Origin: Streptomyces tuirus
GTDB taxonomy: Bacteria; Actinomycetota; Actinomycetes; Streptomycetales; Streptomycetaceae
NCBI RefSeq assembly: GCF_014701095.1
Contig: NZ_AP023439.1
Coordinates: 2,034,001-2,098,000, forward strand
DNA: 64,000 nucleotides
Direction: 5' to 3'
Position numbers and translations under genes: made by a program. Position 1 is the stretch's first letter. The number at the start of each line of letters is the position of its first letter. A model generated the notes under the pieces. The model did no database searches. It was not told where the DNA came from and was given only the letters and a program-made list of their open reading frames with translations. Shown here one piece after another: positions 42,847 through 53,275 of this stretch.

Positions 42847-44058
42847 ATGAACGTCCGCCGCAGCGCCGCGGTCCTGGCCGCCGTCGCCGTGATCGGCGCC
42901 GCCACCCCGGCCGCCGCCGACCCGTCCCCGTCGCCCTCCCAGGCGTTCCCGTCCGCCCTGTACGGCGGCACGGACCCGAAGTACGACGGCGTCTGGCGCC
43001 AGTCGCTCGCGCTGCTCGCGCAGGACACCGTGGGGGTGAAGCCCGCCGGGAAGTCCGTGGAGTGGCTGGCGCGGCAGAGTTGCGAGGACGGCTCCTTCGC
43101 CGCGTACCGCCCCGACCCCACCGCCGCGTGCGACGCCAAGACCCTGCTGGACACCAACGCCACGGCCGCCGCCGTGCAGGCGCTCACCGCGCTCGGCGGG
43201 CACGACGACGTCACCGGCAAGGCCGTCGGCTGGCTGAAGTCCGTGCAGAACAAGGACGGCGGCTGGGGCTACTCGCCCGGCGGTGCCAGCGACACCAACT
43301 CGACGTCGGTCGTCGTGGGCGCGCTCGCCGCCGCGGGCGAGAAGCCGGACCAGGTCGTCAAGGACGGCAAGTCCCCCTACGACGCGCTGCTGAAGCTCGC
43401 CCTGCCCTGCGGCGGGGACGACGACGGCGCCTTCGCGTTCCAGCCGGACAAGAAGGGCGGGCTCGTCGCCAACGCGGACGCCACGGCGGCCGGTGTGCTC
43501 GGCTCCCTGGGCAAGGGCATGGTCGTCGAGCCCGGCAAGAAGTCCGAGGCGACGTGCGAAAAGGCCGCCACGCCTCAGCAGGCGGCGGCGAACGGCGCGG
43601 GCTACCTCACCGCCGCCCTGACCGAGGACGGCGGGCATCTGATGTCCGCACTGGCCGGTGCCGAGCCCCAGCCCGACTACGGCAACACCGCCGACGCGGT
43701 CGTCGCGCTCGCCGCGCAGGGCGCCACCGCGCAGGCGGAGAAGTCCGTACGGTGGCTGGAGAAGAACTCCGCCGAATGGGCCGCGCAGAGCGGTCCGGCC
43801 GCCTACGCCCAGCTGATCTTCGCCGCGCACGCCACGGGCACGAACCCCCGTGACTTCGGCGGCGCCGACCTCGTGAAGCAGCTGAGCGCCACGGGCCCGG
43901 CCCCGCAGACGGCGGAGAAGACCAAGGCCGCGGACGAGGAGAAGGAGGACTCCGGCTCGGACTTCTTCGGCGTCTGGTGGTACGTCGGCGTCTGCCTCGT
44001 CGCCGGCATCGGCATCGGCTTCCTGTTCACCGGCCGCAAGAAGAAGCAGCAGCCGTGA
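42847..44058 (+). CDS. Surface-anchored alpha/alpha-toroid protein (transcobalamin-like candidate)
   Basis: The protein has 403 residues: a signal peptide (RRSAAVLAAVAVIGAATPAA, cut near ADPSPS), an alpha/alpha-repeat domain with QW-like blocks (SLALLAQDTVGVKPAGKSVE, VGWLKSVQNKDGGWGYSPGG), then a C-terminal helix (WWYVGVCLVAGIGIGFLFTG) and RKKKQQ tail. The repeats are of the prenyltransferase/squalene-oxidase type, the fold also used by eukaryotic intrinsic factor and transcobalamin. Its place directly after a B12 riboswitch and before ECF genes makes cobalamin capture outside the membrane a reasonable inference. It is coupled to the next gene by a 4-bp overlap. Confidence 0.85.
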   Translation: MNVRRSAAVLAAVAVIGAATPAAADPSPSPSQAFPSALYGGTDPKYDGVWRQSLALLAQDTVGVKPAGKSVEWLARQSCEDGSFAAYRPDPTAACDAKTLLDTNATAAAVQALTALGGHDDVTGKAVGWLKSVQNKDGGWGYSPGGASDTNSTSVVVGALAAAGEKPDQVVKDGKSPYDALLKLALPCGGDDDGAFAFQPDKKGGLVANADATAAGVLGSLGKGMVVEPGKKSEATCEKAATPQQAAANGAGYLTAALTEDGGHLMSALAGAEPQPDYGNTADAVVALAAQGATAQAEKSVRWLEKNSAEWAAQSGPAAYAQLIFAAHATGTNPRDFGGADLVKQLSATGPAPQTAEKTKAADEEKEDSGSDFFGVWWYVGVCLVAGIGIGFLFTGRKKKQQP

Positions 44059-44696
44059 TCCGCCGGGCCCTTCTCCTCCTCCTGGCCTCACTCCTGCTGT
44101 GCGCGGGGGCGGGCCAGGCCCAGGCCGCCGGCTACCGGTACTGGTCCTTCTGGGAGCGCGACGGCGAGCAGTGGGTCTACGCGACCCAGGGCCCGTCCGT
44201 GGCCCGGCCCTCGGACGGCGACGTCCAGGGCGTCCGCTTCGCGGTGAGCGAGGACTCCGCGAACGCGGCCCGGCCGCGCGGCAAGGCCGGCTTCGCGGCG
44301 ATCTGCGCGAAGACGCCCGCGCAGGACGGCCGCAAGCGGGTGGCCCTGGTCATCGACTTCGGCACCCCGTCGCACGCCCCCGAGGGCGAGTCCCCGCCCG
44401 CCGCCCGCACGGCCTGCGCCCGGGTCTCCCCCGACGCGACGACGGCCGAGGCCCTGGCGGCGGTGGCCAAGCCGCTGCGCTACGACACCAACGCCCTGCT
44501 GTGCGCGATCGCGGGCTATCCGCGGAAGGGCTGCGGCGAACAGGTCTCGCAGAAGCGGACCCCGGAGCACGACAGGCCCGCCACGGAGCAGAAGACCGAG
44601 TCTGACGGCGGCCCGTCCCTGGGCCTGGTCGCGGGCGTCGCCGTGGTGGTGGTCCTGGGCGGGGCGGCGATCTGGCAGGTACGGCGGCGTGGCTAG
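44055..44696 (+). CDS. Secreted, C-terminally anchored protein of the cobalamin operon
   Basis: The protein has 213 residues: signal peptide (IRRALLLLLASLLLCAGAGQ, then AQAAG), a globular domain with paired cysteines (FAAICAKTPAQDG, RTACARVSP, LLCAIAGYPRKGC), and a C-terminal helix (LGLVAGVAVVVVLGGAAIWQ) with a basic end. The first block YRYWSFWERDGEQWVYATQG is well conserved in my memory of Streptomyces. The function is unknown, but the overlap with both neighbours (GTGA on the left, 8 bp with the T-component gene on the right) puts it in the uptake system, perhaps as a partner of the toroid protein. Confidence 0.85.
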   Translation: MIRRALLLLLASLLLCAGAGQAQAAGYRYWSFWERDGEQWVYATQGPSVARPSDGDVQGVRFAVSEDSANAARPRGKAGFAAICAKTPAQDGRKRVALVIDFGTPSHAPEGESPPAARTACARVSPDATTAEALAAVAKPLRYDTNALLCAIAGYPRKGCGEQVSQKRTPEHDRPATEQKTESDGGPSLGLVAGVAVVVVLGGAAIWQVRRRG

Positions 44697-45780
44697 CGCC
44701 ACCCGACACGGCCGCCGGGCCCAGCTGCACCCCGGAGCCTGGTGGCTCTGGGCGCTGTCCCTCGGCACGGCGGCCACCCGCACCACCAACCCCCTGCTCC
44801 TCGCCCTCCTCATCACCGTCTCCGCCTATGTCGTGGCCACCCGCCGCCCCGACACCCCCTGGTCCCGCTCCTACGGCGCCTTCGTCAAGCTCGCCCTCGC
44901 CGTGATCCTCATCCGCTTGCTCTTCGCGATCGCCCTCGGCTCCCCGATCCCGGGCACGCACACCCTCCTCACCCTCCCCGAACTCCCCCTCCCCGCCTGG
45001 GCCCAGGGCATCCGCCTCGGCGGCGAGGTGACCGCGGAGGCCCTCACCTTCGCCCTGTACGACGGTCTGCGCCTGGCCACCCTCCTCATCTGCGTCGGCG
45101 CCGCGAACGCCCTCGCCAACCCCTCCCGCCTTCTCAAGTCCCTGCCGGGCGCCCTGTACGAGATGGGCGTCGCGGTCGTCGTCGCCCTCACCTTCGCCCC
45201 GAATCTCATCGCCGACGTCCAGCGCCTGCGCGCCGCCCGCCGTCTGCGCGGCCGCCCGGACAGGGGCATCAGGGGCCTGCTGCACGTGGGGCTCCCGGTG
45301 CTGGAGGGCGCGCTGGAGCGTTCGGTCGCCCTCGCCGCCGCGATGGACGCCCGCGGCTACGGCCGTACCGCCCAGGTCCCGCCCGCGGTACGGCGTACCA
45401 CCGCGGTCCTCACCCTGGGCGGTCTGCTCGGCGTCTGCACGGGAACGTACGGCCTGCTCACCGCCGAAGGGGCGGCCTACGGCTTCCCCCTGCTGCTGGC
45501 GGGTCTCGCCGCCGCCCTCGCGGGTCTCAGGCTCGGCGGACGCCGCTCGCCGCGCACCCGCTACCGCCCGGACCGCTGGGACGTGCGCGCCTGGCTGGTC
45601 GTCGCCTCCGGCGTCGCGGTGGCGGCCCTGCTCGCCCTCGCGGCGGCCCGTGACCCCGCGGCCCTGCACCCGGGTGTGGTCCCCCTGGTCGCCCCGGCCC
45701 TCCCCCTCTGGCCGGCCGCGGCCGTCCTGCTCGGCCTGCTGCCCGCGTTCGTCGCCCCCGATCCCAAGGAGCCGTCGTGA
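44689..45780 (+). CDS. ECF transporter T component (EcfT/CbiQ family)
   Basis: The protein has 363 residues with about 6-8 helices. The coupling motif AAAMDARGYGRT and a second RAARRLRGR segment mark the cytoplasmic helices that grip the two ATPases in energy-coupling factor transporters. The C-terminal third adds extra helices (LLGVCTGTYGLLTAEGAAYG and others) not found in short CbiQ. GTG at 44689. It is followed by the fused ATPase with a 4-bp overlap. Confidence 0.9.
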   Translation: MASATRHGRRAQLHPGAWWLWALSLGTAATRTTNPLLLALLITVSAYVVATRRPDTPWSRSYGAFVKLALAVILIRLLFAIALGSPIPGTHTLLTLPELPLPAWAQGIRLGGEVTAEALTFALYDGLRLATLLICVGAANALANPSRLLKSLPGALYEMGVAVVVALTFAPNLIADVQRLRAARRLRGRPDRGIRGLLHVGLPVLEGALERSVALAAAMDARGYGRTAQVPPAVRRTTAVLTLGGLLGVCTGTYGLLTAEGAAYGFPLLLAGLAAALAGLRLGGRRSPRTRYRPDRWDVRAWLVVASGVAVAALLALAAARDPAALHPGVVPLVAPALPLWPAAAVLLGLLPAFVAPDPKEPS

Positions 45781-47435
45781 TCCGCTTCGAGGATGTCTCC
45801 GTGACGTACGACGGGGCTCTTGAACCCACCGTCCGCGGCATCGACTTCGAGGTCCCGGAAGGCGAACTCGTCCTGCTGGCCGGTCCGTCCGGCGTCGGCA
45901 AGTCCACGGTCCTGGGCGCGGTCAGCGGGCTCGTCCCGCACTTCACCGGCGGCACCCTGCGCGGCCGGGTCACGGTCGCCGGCCGCGACACCCGCACCCA
46001 CAAGCCGCGCGAGCTGGCCGACGTGGTGGGCACGGTCGGCCAGGACCCGCTCTCCCATTTCGTCACCGACACCGTCGAGGACGAACTGGCCTACGGCATG
46101 GAGTCGCTGGGCCTCGCCCCGGACGTGATGCGCCGCCGCGTCGAGGAGACGCTGGACCTGCTCGGCCTGGCCGGTCTGCGCGACCGGCCGATCGCCACGC
46201 TCTCCGGTGGCCAGCAGCAGCGCGTCGCGATCGGCTCGGTCCTCACCCCGCACCCGAGCGTCCTCGTCCTGGACGAGCCGACCTCCGCGCTCGACCCGGC
46301 GGCCGCCGAGGAGGTGCTGGCGGTCCTCCAGCGGCTCGTCCACGACCTCGGCACGACGGTCCTCATGGCCGAACACCGCCTGGAACGCGTCATCCAGTAC
46401 GCCGACCAGGTCGTCCTGCTGCCCGCCCCGGGCGCACCCCCGATCCTGGGCGACCCGGCCGAGGTGATGGCCGTGTCCCCGGTGTACCCCCCGGTGGTGG
46501 CCCTGGGCCGCCTGGCGGGCTGGACCCCCCTCCCCCTGACGGTCCGCGACGCCCGCCGCAGGGCAGCACCTCTGAAGCAACAGCTGGAGCACGTCCCTCA
46601 GGGGCGCGGGGAACTGCGCGACAAGCCACAACCGGCCCGCACCCGCAAACGACCCGCACAACCCACCCCGGAAGGCGCCGCCCACATCCAGGCCCTCTCG
46701 GTCACCCGCGCCCGCATCCAGGCCCTGCACAACATCACCCTCACCCTCACCCCCGGCGAAACCATCGCCCTCATGGGCAGAAACGGCGCCGGAAAGTCCA
46801 CCCTGCTCAACTCCCTCGTAGGCCTGGTCAAGCCCAGCTCCGGAACCGTCCGAGTCGGCGAAGCCACCCCCCACCGCACCCCTCCGAAGGACCTCGTCCG
46901 CAAGGTCGGCCTCGTCCCCCAGGAACCCCGCGACCTGCTCTACGCCGACACCGTCGCCGCCGAGTGCGCGGCGGCCGACCAGGACGCAGGCGCGGACCCC
47001 GGCACCTGCCGGGCCCTGGTGACCGAGCTGCTGCCCGGCGTCACCGACGACATCCACCCCCGGGACCTCTCGGAGGGGCAGCGGCTCGCGCTCGCCCTGG
47101 CCGTCGTGCTGACCGCCCGGCCCCCGCTGCTCCTGCTGGACGAGCCGACCCGGGGCCTGGACTACGCGGCGAAGGCCCGGCTGGTGACGGTTCTGCGCGC
47201 GCTGGCCGCCGAGGGGCACGCCATCGTCCTGGCCACGCACGACGTGGAGCTCGCGGCCGAGCTCGCCCACCGGGTGGTGCTGCTGGCCGAGGGCGAGGTG
47301 ATCGCGGACGGCCCGACGGCGGACGTCGTCGTCTCGTCACCGTCCTTCGCCCCGCAGGTCACCAAGATCCTGGCGCCCCAGCACTGGCTCACGGTCGCCC
47401 AGGTCCGCACCGCACTGGAGGAGACCGGCCGATGA
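45777..47435 (+). CDS. ECF transporter ATPase with two fused ABC domains
   Basis: The protein has 552 residues. The first ABC domain has LAGPSGVGKSTVLGAVSGL, LSGGQQQRVAIGSVLTPHPS and VLVLDEPTSALDPAA, and the second has MGRNGAGKSTLLNSLVGLVK, LSEGQRLALALAVVL and LLLLDEPTRGLDYAA. This is the one-chain form of the EcfA/EcfA' heterodimer. Residues about 270-305 between them carry a segment (QGRGELRDKP and following) that coincides with a dispersed Streptomyces repeat, listed separately. It powers uptake with the T and S components on either side. Confidence 0.95.
   Translation: MIRFEDVSVTYDGALEPTVRGIDFEVPEGELVLLAGPSGVGKSTVLGAVSGLVPHFTGGTLRGRVTVAGRDTRTHKPRELADVVGTVGQDPLSHFVTDTVEDELAYGMESLGLAPDVMRRRVEETLDLLGLAGLRDRPIATLSGGQQQRVAIGSVLTPHPSVLVLDEPTSALDPAAAEEVLAVLQRLVHDLGTTVLMAEHRLERVIQYADQVVLLPAPGAPPILGDPAEVMAVSPVYPPVVALGRLAGWTPLPLTVRDARRRAAPLKQQLEHVPQGRGELRDKPQPARTRKRPAQPTPEGAAHIQALSVTRARIQALHNITLTLTPGETIALMGRNGAGKSTLLNSLVGLVKPSSGTVRVGEATPHRTPPKDLVRKVGLVPQEPRDLLYADTVAAECAAADQDAGADPGTCRALVTELLPGVTDDIHPRDLSEGQRLALALAVVLTARPPLLLLDEPTRGLDYAAKARLVTVLRALAAEGHAIVLATHDVELAAELAHRVVLLAEGEVIADGPTADVVVSSPSFAPQVTKILAPQHWLTVAQVRTALEETGR
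46595..46648 (+). repeat. Dispersed Streptomyces repeat in coding sequence
   Basis: The segment containing CCTCAGGGGCGCGGGGAACT then GCGCGACAAGCCACAACCGG matches a repeat I remember in many copies between Streptomyces genes. Here it lies in frame inside the linker between the two ATPase domains, where it encodes PQGRGELRDKPQPARTR. The identification is from memory and needs a search. Confidence 0.6.
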
Positions 47436-48280
47436 GTCTCCAGGCGACCACCCGCCCGCCCGCGCAGCGGCAGGCCCGGGCCGTGCGGCTCGGCCCCCGC
47501 TCCGTCGCCGCCCTGGCCCTGGTCAGCGCGGTGGGCGTGGCCGGTTTCGGCTGGCCCTTCCTCGCCCCGCCCACCTCGCGGATCGGTGCGCACGCGCAGG
47601 ACGCGCCCTGGCTCTTCGCGGGCGTGCTGGTGCTGCTCGTGGCGGTCGTGGCCGCGGCGATCTCGGAGTCCGGTCTCGGCCCGAAGGCGGTCGCGATGCT
47701 CGGCGTACTGGCCGCCACGGGAGCGGCACTGCGGCCGATCGGCGCCGGTACCGCCGGGATCGAGCCGATGTTCTTCCTGATGGTGCTGAGCGGCCGGGTG
47801 CTCGGCCCGGGCTTCGGGTTCGTCCTCGGCTCGGTGACGATGTTCGCGTCCGCGCTGCTCACGGGCGGGGTCGGGCCGTGGCTGCCGTTCCAGATGCTGG
47901 CGATGGGCTGGTTCGCGATGGGCGCGGGCCTGCTGCCCGGCCCGGACCGGCTGCGCGGCCGGGCCGAGCTCGCGATGCTCGCCGGCTACGGCTTCCTCGC
48001 CGCGTTCGCCTACGGGACGGTGATGAACATGGCGGGCTGGCCGTTCATGAGCGCCCTCGCCTCCAACGCGGCGTTCGACCCGCACGCGCCGGTCGCCGCG
48101 AACCTGGCCCGTTTCGTCGCGTACTGCCTGGCCACGTCGCTGGGCTGGGACCTGGGCCGGGCCGTCGTCACGGTCGTCCTGACGCTCACCCTCGGTCCGG
48201 CGGTGCTCAGGGCGCTGCGCCGGGCCACGCGCCGGGCGGCCTTCGAGACGCCGGTCACGTTCGACGCCGCCGAGAAGTGA
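47432..48280 (+). CDS. ECF transporter S component (substrate-specificity subunit)
   Basis: The protein has 282 residues with about six helices after a hydrophilic N-terminus. Blocks such as LGVLAATGAALRPIGAGTAG, FFLMVLSGRVLGPGFGFVLG and PWLPFQMLAMGWFAMGAGLL are typical of the CbrT/EcfS cobalamin-type S components of Actinobacteria. It binds the vitamin in the membrane and docks on the T component. ATG at 47432 overlaps the ATPase stop (ATGA). Its position after a B12 riboswitch makes cobalamin or a corrinoid precursor the expected substrate. Confidence 0.9.
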   Translation: MSLQATTRPPAQRQARAVRLGPRSVAALALVSAVGVAGFGWPFLAPPTSRIGAHAQDAPWLFAGVLVLLVAVVAAAISESGLGPKAVAMLGVLAATGAALRPIGAGTAGIEPMFFLMVLSGRVLGPGFGFVLGSVTMFASALLTGGVGPWLPFQMLAMGWFAMGAGLLPGPDRLRGRAELAMLAGYGFLAAFAYGTVMNMAGWPFMSALASNAAFDPHAPVAANLARFVAYCLATSLGWDLGRAVVTVVLTLTLGPAVLRALRRATRRAAFETPVTFDAAEK

Positions 48281-48477
48281 GGCCGCCCACATGACCCGGG
48301 TCACCTACGAAGCAGGGCCGTAGGGACAAGCCCCCGGTCACCGCCGCCGGCCCGCCCCGCACATGCGGCCATACCTAGTAAAAGGGGTTATTGCGCATAT
48401 GCGGTGTGGCTGTTTCCGTGGACGCCTGCTGCCGCTGCGCAAGGTCGCCGGCGCAAGCAGGCTCCACCCCACAGACC

Positions 48478-48517
48478 GAAGGCGGCGGCCCCCTGATCCC
48501 CCGGGGCCGCCGCCTTC
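48478..48517. terminator. Bidirectional terminator between ECF operon and P450
   Basis: GAAGGCGGCGGCCCC and GGGGCCGCCGCCTTC are exact 15-bp complements around 10 nt. It follows the P450 stop (48537, minus strand) by 19 bp and is the only strong hairpin in the 256-bp gap after the S-component gene. Confidence 0.85.
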
Positions 48518-48536
48518 GCCATGCCCGTGGCCCGTT

Positions 48537-49772
48537 TCAGCCCGTGCTCACGGGAAGCTCCTTCACCCCGTTGATCCAGGCGGACCGCAGCCGGCGCGGA
48601 TCCCCGACGAGCCTCAGCCCGGGCATGGCGTCGGCGATCGCGTTGAAGATGAGGTTGATCTCCAGGACGGCGAGGGACTTGCCCAGGCAGTAGTGCGGAC
48701 CGCCGCCGCCGAACCCGAGGTGCGGATTGGGGTCGCGGGTGACGTCGAAGGTGTCCGGGTCGTCGAAGACCTCCGGGTCGTGGTTGGCGGAGGCGTAGAA
48801 CAGCCCCAGCCGGTCGCCCTCGCGGATGCGCTTGCCGCCGAGTTCGGTGTCCTGGGTGGCCGTGCGCTGGAAGGCGGCGACCGGGGTCGCCCAGCGCACG
48901 ATCTCCTCCGCCGCCGTGTCCGGCCGGTCGCTCTTGTACAGCTCCCACTGTTCCGGGTGGGTGAGGAAGGCGTGCATGCCGTGGGTGATGGCGTTGCGGG
49001 TGGTCTCGTTGCCCGCGACGGCCAGCATCAGCACGAAGAAGCCGAACTCGTCGGAGCTGAGGTTGCCCTCGTCCTCCGCCGCGACGAGCTGCGTGACGAT
49101 GTCGTGGGCCGGGCACTGCTTGCGGTCGGCGGCCATGTTCATCGCGTAGGCGATGATCTCCGTGGCCGACTCGGCGCCGACCTCCTCGGTGATGGCGTAC
49201 TCGGGATCGTCGTACGCGATCATCTTGTTGGACCAGTCGAAGATCTTGTCGCGGTCCTCCTGCGGGACACCCATCAGTTCGGCGATCGCCTGGAGGGGCA
49301 GTTCGCAGGCGACCTGGGTGACGAAGTCGAACGGTCCGGTGTGCGCGCGGGCGGAGGCGACGATGGAGCGGGCCCGGGCCCGCAGCCTGCCCTCCAGCGC
49401 CCGGATCGCCCGGGGCGTGAATCCACGCTGCACGATCTGCCGGACCCGGGTGTGCTCCGGCGGGTCCATGTTCAGCAGGATCAGCCGCTGTGCGTCGATG
49501 GCGTCGCGTTCGATGTGCTCGTTGAAGCGGATGATCGCCGTGTTGAGGGACGACGAGAACAGCTCCGGGTGCGTGGAGACGTACTTGACGTCGGCGTGCC
49601 GGGTGACCGCCCAGTAGCCGTCGTCCTGGAAGCCGGCGAGACCGGTCGGCTGTGCCACCCAGCTGACCGGTTCGACCCGGCGCAGCTCCGCGAACTCCGG
49701 CAGGGGCACGCGGCGGTGCAGCAGGTCGGGGTCGGTGAAGTCGAACCCGTCGGGCAGCGCGGGACAGGGCAT
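48537..49772 (-). CDS. Cytochrome P450, CYP125-like (steroid C26 hydroxylase type)
   Basis: The protein has 411 residues. The heme loop is FGGGGPHYCLGK (Cys362), the I-helix is MLAVAGNETTRNAITHGMHA, and the K-helix ExxR is in EEIVRWATPVAAFQRTA. The N-terminus (LPDGFDFTDPDLLHRRVPLP) and the GFTPRAIRALEGRLRARA, IAELMGVPQEDRDKIFDWSN and MAADRKQCPAHDIVTQL blocks closely follow Mycobacterium tuberculosis CYP125, which hydroxylates and further oxidises the cholesterol terminal carbon. It is divergent from the FadA5-like thiolase, as in the mycobacterial cluster where cyp125 and fadA5 are neighbours. Two KstR-like sites lie in the shared promoter. Confidence 0.92.
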   Translation of the reverse strand: MPCPALPDGFDFTDPDLLHRRVPLPEFAELRRVEPVSWVAQPTGLAGFQDDGYWAVTRHADVKYVSTHPELFSSSLNTAIIRFNEHIERDAIDAQRLILLNMDPPEHTRVRQIVQRGFTPRAIRALEGRLRARARSIVASARAHTGPFDFVTQVACELPLQAIAELMGVPQEDRDKIFDWSNKMIAYDDPEYAITEEVGAESATEIIAYAMNMAADRKQCPAHDIVTQLVAAEDEGNLSSDEFGFFVLMLAVAGNETTRNAITHGMHAFLTHPEQWELYKSDRPDTAAEEIVRWATPVAAFQRTATQDTELGGKRIREGDRLGLFYASANHDPEVFDDPDTFDVTRDPNPHLGFGGGGPHYCLGKSLAVLEINLIFNAIADAMPGLRLVGDPRRLRSAWINGVKELPVSTG

Positions 49773-49844
49773 GGGCGGCTCCCACCACTCGTACCGACTC
49801 TGACGTCTGACGGCCCATCAGTTGTGCGGAGTTGCGGTGACGGT

Positions 49845-49858
49845 AGTAACGGGTTCTA
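49845..49858. promoter_or_regulatory. KstR-like site upstream of the P450 gene
   Basis: AGTAACGGGTTCTA matches TnnAACnnGTTnnA at all but the first position. It lies 73 bp upstream of the P450 start, within GTAGTAACGGGTTCTACA. Confidence 0.5.
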
Positions 49859-49942
49859 CAAGTGGCAAGAGGCACGGGCCCGCCAATTGCCCGCATGACT
49901 ATTGCGGTCACCGAGCAGCCCTCAGCACACTACCCACAGAAC

Positions 49943-49956
49943 TAGAACGCGTACTA
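49943..49956. promoter_or_regulatory. KstR-like operator upstream of the thiolase gene
   Basis: TAGAACGCGTACTA departs from TnnAACnnGTTnnA at one position, but it is the centre of a long palindrome (AACTAGAACGCGTACTAGTT, 18 of 20 symmetrical). It lies 35 bp upstream of the thiolase ATG. Confidence 0.65.
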
Positions 49957-49966
49957 GTTCCGCTGA

Positions 49967-51419
<1,453 letters not shown>

Positions 51420-52320
51420 AGCGTTCCTCCATCAATCGCCGGATCAACTCCGCCGAATCCCTGAGGGAGAGCGCGGCGGCCTGCAGATGATCGTAACGGA
51501 GCGAGCAGTCTCTGACGGTGTCCGGATTGGCGGTCGGATGCCCGCTGCCGTAGCCCTCTGTGTAGACGATGGCCGCGTCGCTCGCGAACCGGAAGAGGGT
51601 GAACGAGCCTTGCATTCCTGCATGCGCGCCGGCAGAGAACGGCAAGATCTGGATGTTGACCGCGGGGATGCGCTCGAAGGCCAACAGATGAGCCAGTTGC
51701 CCCCGCATGGTCTCCCGACTGCCCACCTCCTGGTACAGGACGGATTCGCTGATGACCATCCAGAGGACCGCGGCCTGCCCCTTCTCCAGGATGCGCTGTC
51801 GAGCCAACCGGACGGCAGTGCGGTCTTCCAGGTCGGTGTCGTCCAGCACTCCGAGCACGGCACGTGCGTACTGGGGAGTCTGCAGGAGGCCGTGGATGGC
51901 ATGGGTCTGGAACGTGCTGATCTCCGTCGCCCGCCCCTCCAGCTCCGCCACCTGCTGGAACCAAGCCGGAAGCCGACTACGCAGGACCAGCTCAACCAGC
52001 CGGGAGAACATGCCGTCCGTCCCCAGCGCCGCATCCGCCCGTTCACTGAACTCCGGCGTCGGCAGCTTCCTCGCCGTCTCGATCTGGCCCACCAAGGAGC
52101 CCGTGTAGTTGAGGATGTCCCCCAACTGCCGCTGCGTCAGGCCGGCGGCCTCCCTGTGTCGGCGCAGCTCGAAGCCGTAGTAGTCGAGCGGCGATGCTCC
52201 CGGGTCAAGGGCGTTGATGTGGGTCACGGCAGAAGCCCCTCTCACGCAACTCGGTCCACCACGGAACCGGTTGTATCCGTTCCGTAGCCGAGGGTAGTCA
52301 CCGCACGTCAGCCTCGTCCC

Positions 52321-52737
52321 GTGAACGAATACATTCCCGCCCAGTACACGATGCGCCTCACCGTCGGTGAACACGCCCCCCGGCACATCCGCCGTATCGT
52401 CCGCTCGTTCCTCGGCGAGTGGGGCATGCCCGAGCTGTCGGACACCGTGGAGCTGGGTGTCACGGAGCTGCTCGCCAACGTCGTACGGCACGTCCCGGAC
52501 CGCCGCTGCGCGCTGCTGTTGCTACGGCAGCGCACCGGCGTACGGGTGGAGGTCACGGACGGCAGCGATGAACTGCCGTGCATGCCGGACACGTTGGACG
52601 CGGAGTCCGAGAACGGCCGGGGCCTGCTCCTGCTGGACGCGATGGCCGACAAGTGGGGCGTGTCACTGTGGTCCGGGGGCGGGAAGACCGTGTGGTTCGA
52701 ATGCGGAGGCGAGTCCGCCGTCCCGGCCGCTCACTAA
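52321..52737 (+). CDS. HATPase_c anti-sigma-factor-like ATP-binding protein
   Basis: The protein has 138 residues. The GHKL motifs are VELGVTELLANVVRHVPDRR (N box), VEVTDGSDELPCMPD (G1) and NGRGLLLLDAMADKWGVSLW (G2). This is the RsbW/SpoIIAB-like kinase domain. Many copies occur beside WhiJ/DUF397 pairs in Streptomyces. Substrate sigma or anti-anti-sigma factors are not adjacent. GTG at 52321. The stop converges with the peptidoglycan-binding gene in a 4-bp overlap. Confidence 0.92.
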   Translation: MNEYIPAQYTMRLTVGEHAPRHIRRIVRSFLGEWGMPELSDTVELGVTELLANVVRHVPDRRCALLLLRQRTGVRVEVTDGSDELPCMPDTLDAESENGRGLLLLDAMADKWGVSLWSGGGKTVWFECGGESAVPAAH

Positions 52738-53159
52738 CAGAAGGGAGCGTCCGGCGCGTTGGCCCAGAAGGAGAGGAACGACCAGGTCTGGGCTCCGATA
52801 CGACCGTCCACGACGATGCCGGCACACTGCTGAAAGGCCCTCGTCGCGGACTGCGTGACTCCGCCGAAGTCCCCGTCCACGTCCAGGCCGGCGTCGATCG
52901 CCTGATTCAGGTAGCACTGGGCCTGCTGGACCACCGCCCCGGACGACCCCAGACGGAGGTTCGGTCGGTTGATGGTGAAATCACATACGTCGTCCGGTCC
53001 CTGGGCCACAAGGGCTGCTGGGCGGTTCAACTTGTCTGCGGCCTGGGCGGGTTTCACCACGGCGGTCGCAGAGGTTCCAGGTGATGCCGCTACAGCCGGC
53101 GCTCCGACAAGGGAGATTGGCACAGCCAGGGCCGCCAGGGCGGTGAGCACACGCCGCAT
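52734..53159 (-). CDS. Secreted peptidoglycan-binding domain protein
   Basis: The protein has 141 residues: signal peptide (RRVLTALAALAVPISLVGAP, cut near AVAASPG) and a single PG_binding_1 domain (RLGSSGAVVQQAQCYLNQAI, then DAGLDVDGDFGGVTQSATRA, IVVDGRIGAQTWSFL). Four cysteines (VCDF, AQCY, QCAG and the C-terminal Cys) suggest two disulfides, which is more than usual for this domain. It has no catalytic module, so it may decorate or protect the wall. ATG at 53159. Confidence 0.9.
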   Translation of the reverse strand: MRRVLTALAALAVPISLVGAPAVAASPGTSATAVVKPAQAADKLNRPAALVAQGPDDVCDFTINRPNLRLGSSGAVVQQAQCYLNQAIDAGLDVDGDFGGVTQSATRAFQQCAGIVVDGRIGAQTWSFLSFWANAPDAPFC

Positions 53160-53275
53160 CCCGATCACCTCCACAGAGGGTGTCCCTTTCTCATCGTGCG
53201 CGGCCCTCACCCGGGTTGCATCTCGGGACGGCCGCGCCAGGGGGATGGAGGCAGGCGGCGTTGGCCTGGGACCTG

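Noticed and set aside
45561..47270. A 569-residue minus-strand frame across the ECF ATPase.
   Set aside because: It is the antisense of a strongly conserved ABC protein and shows no domain of its own.
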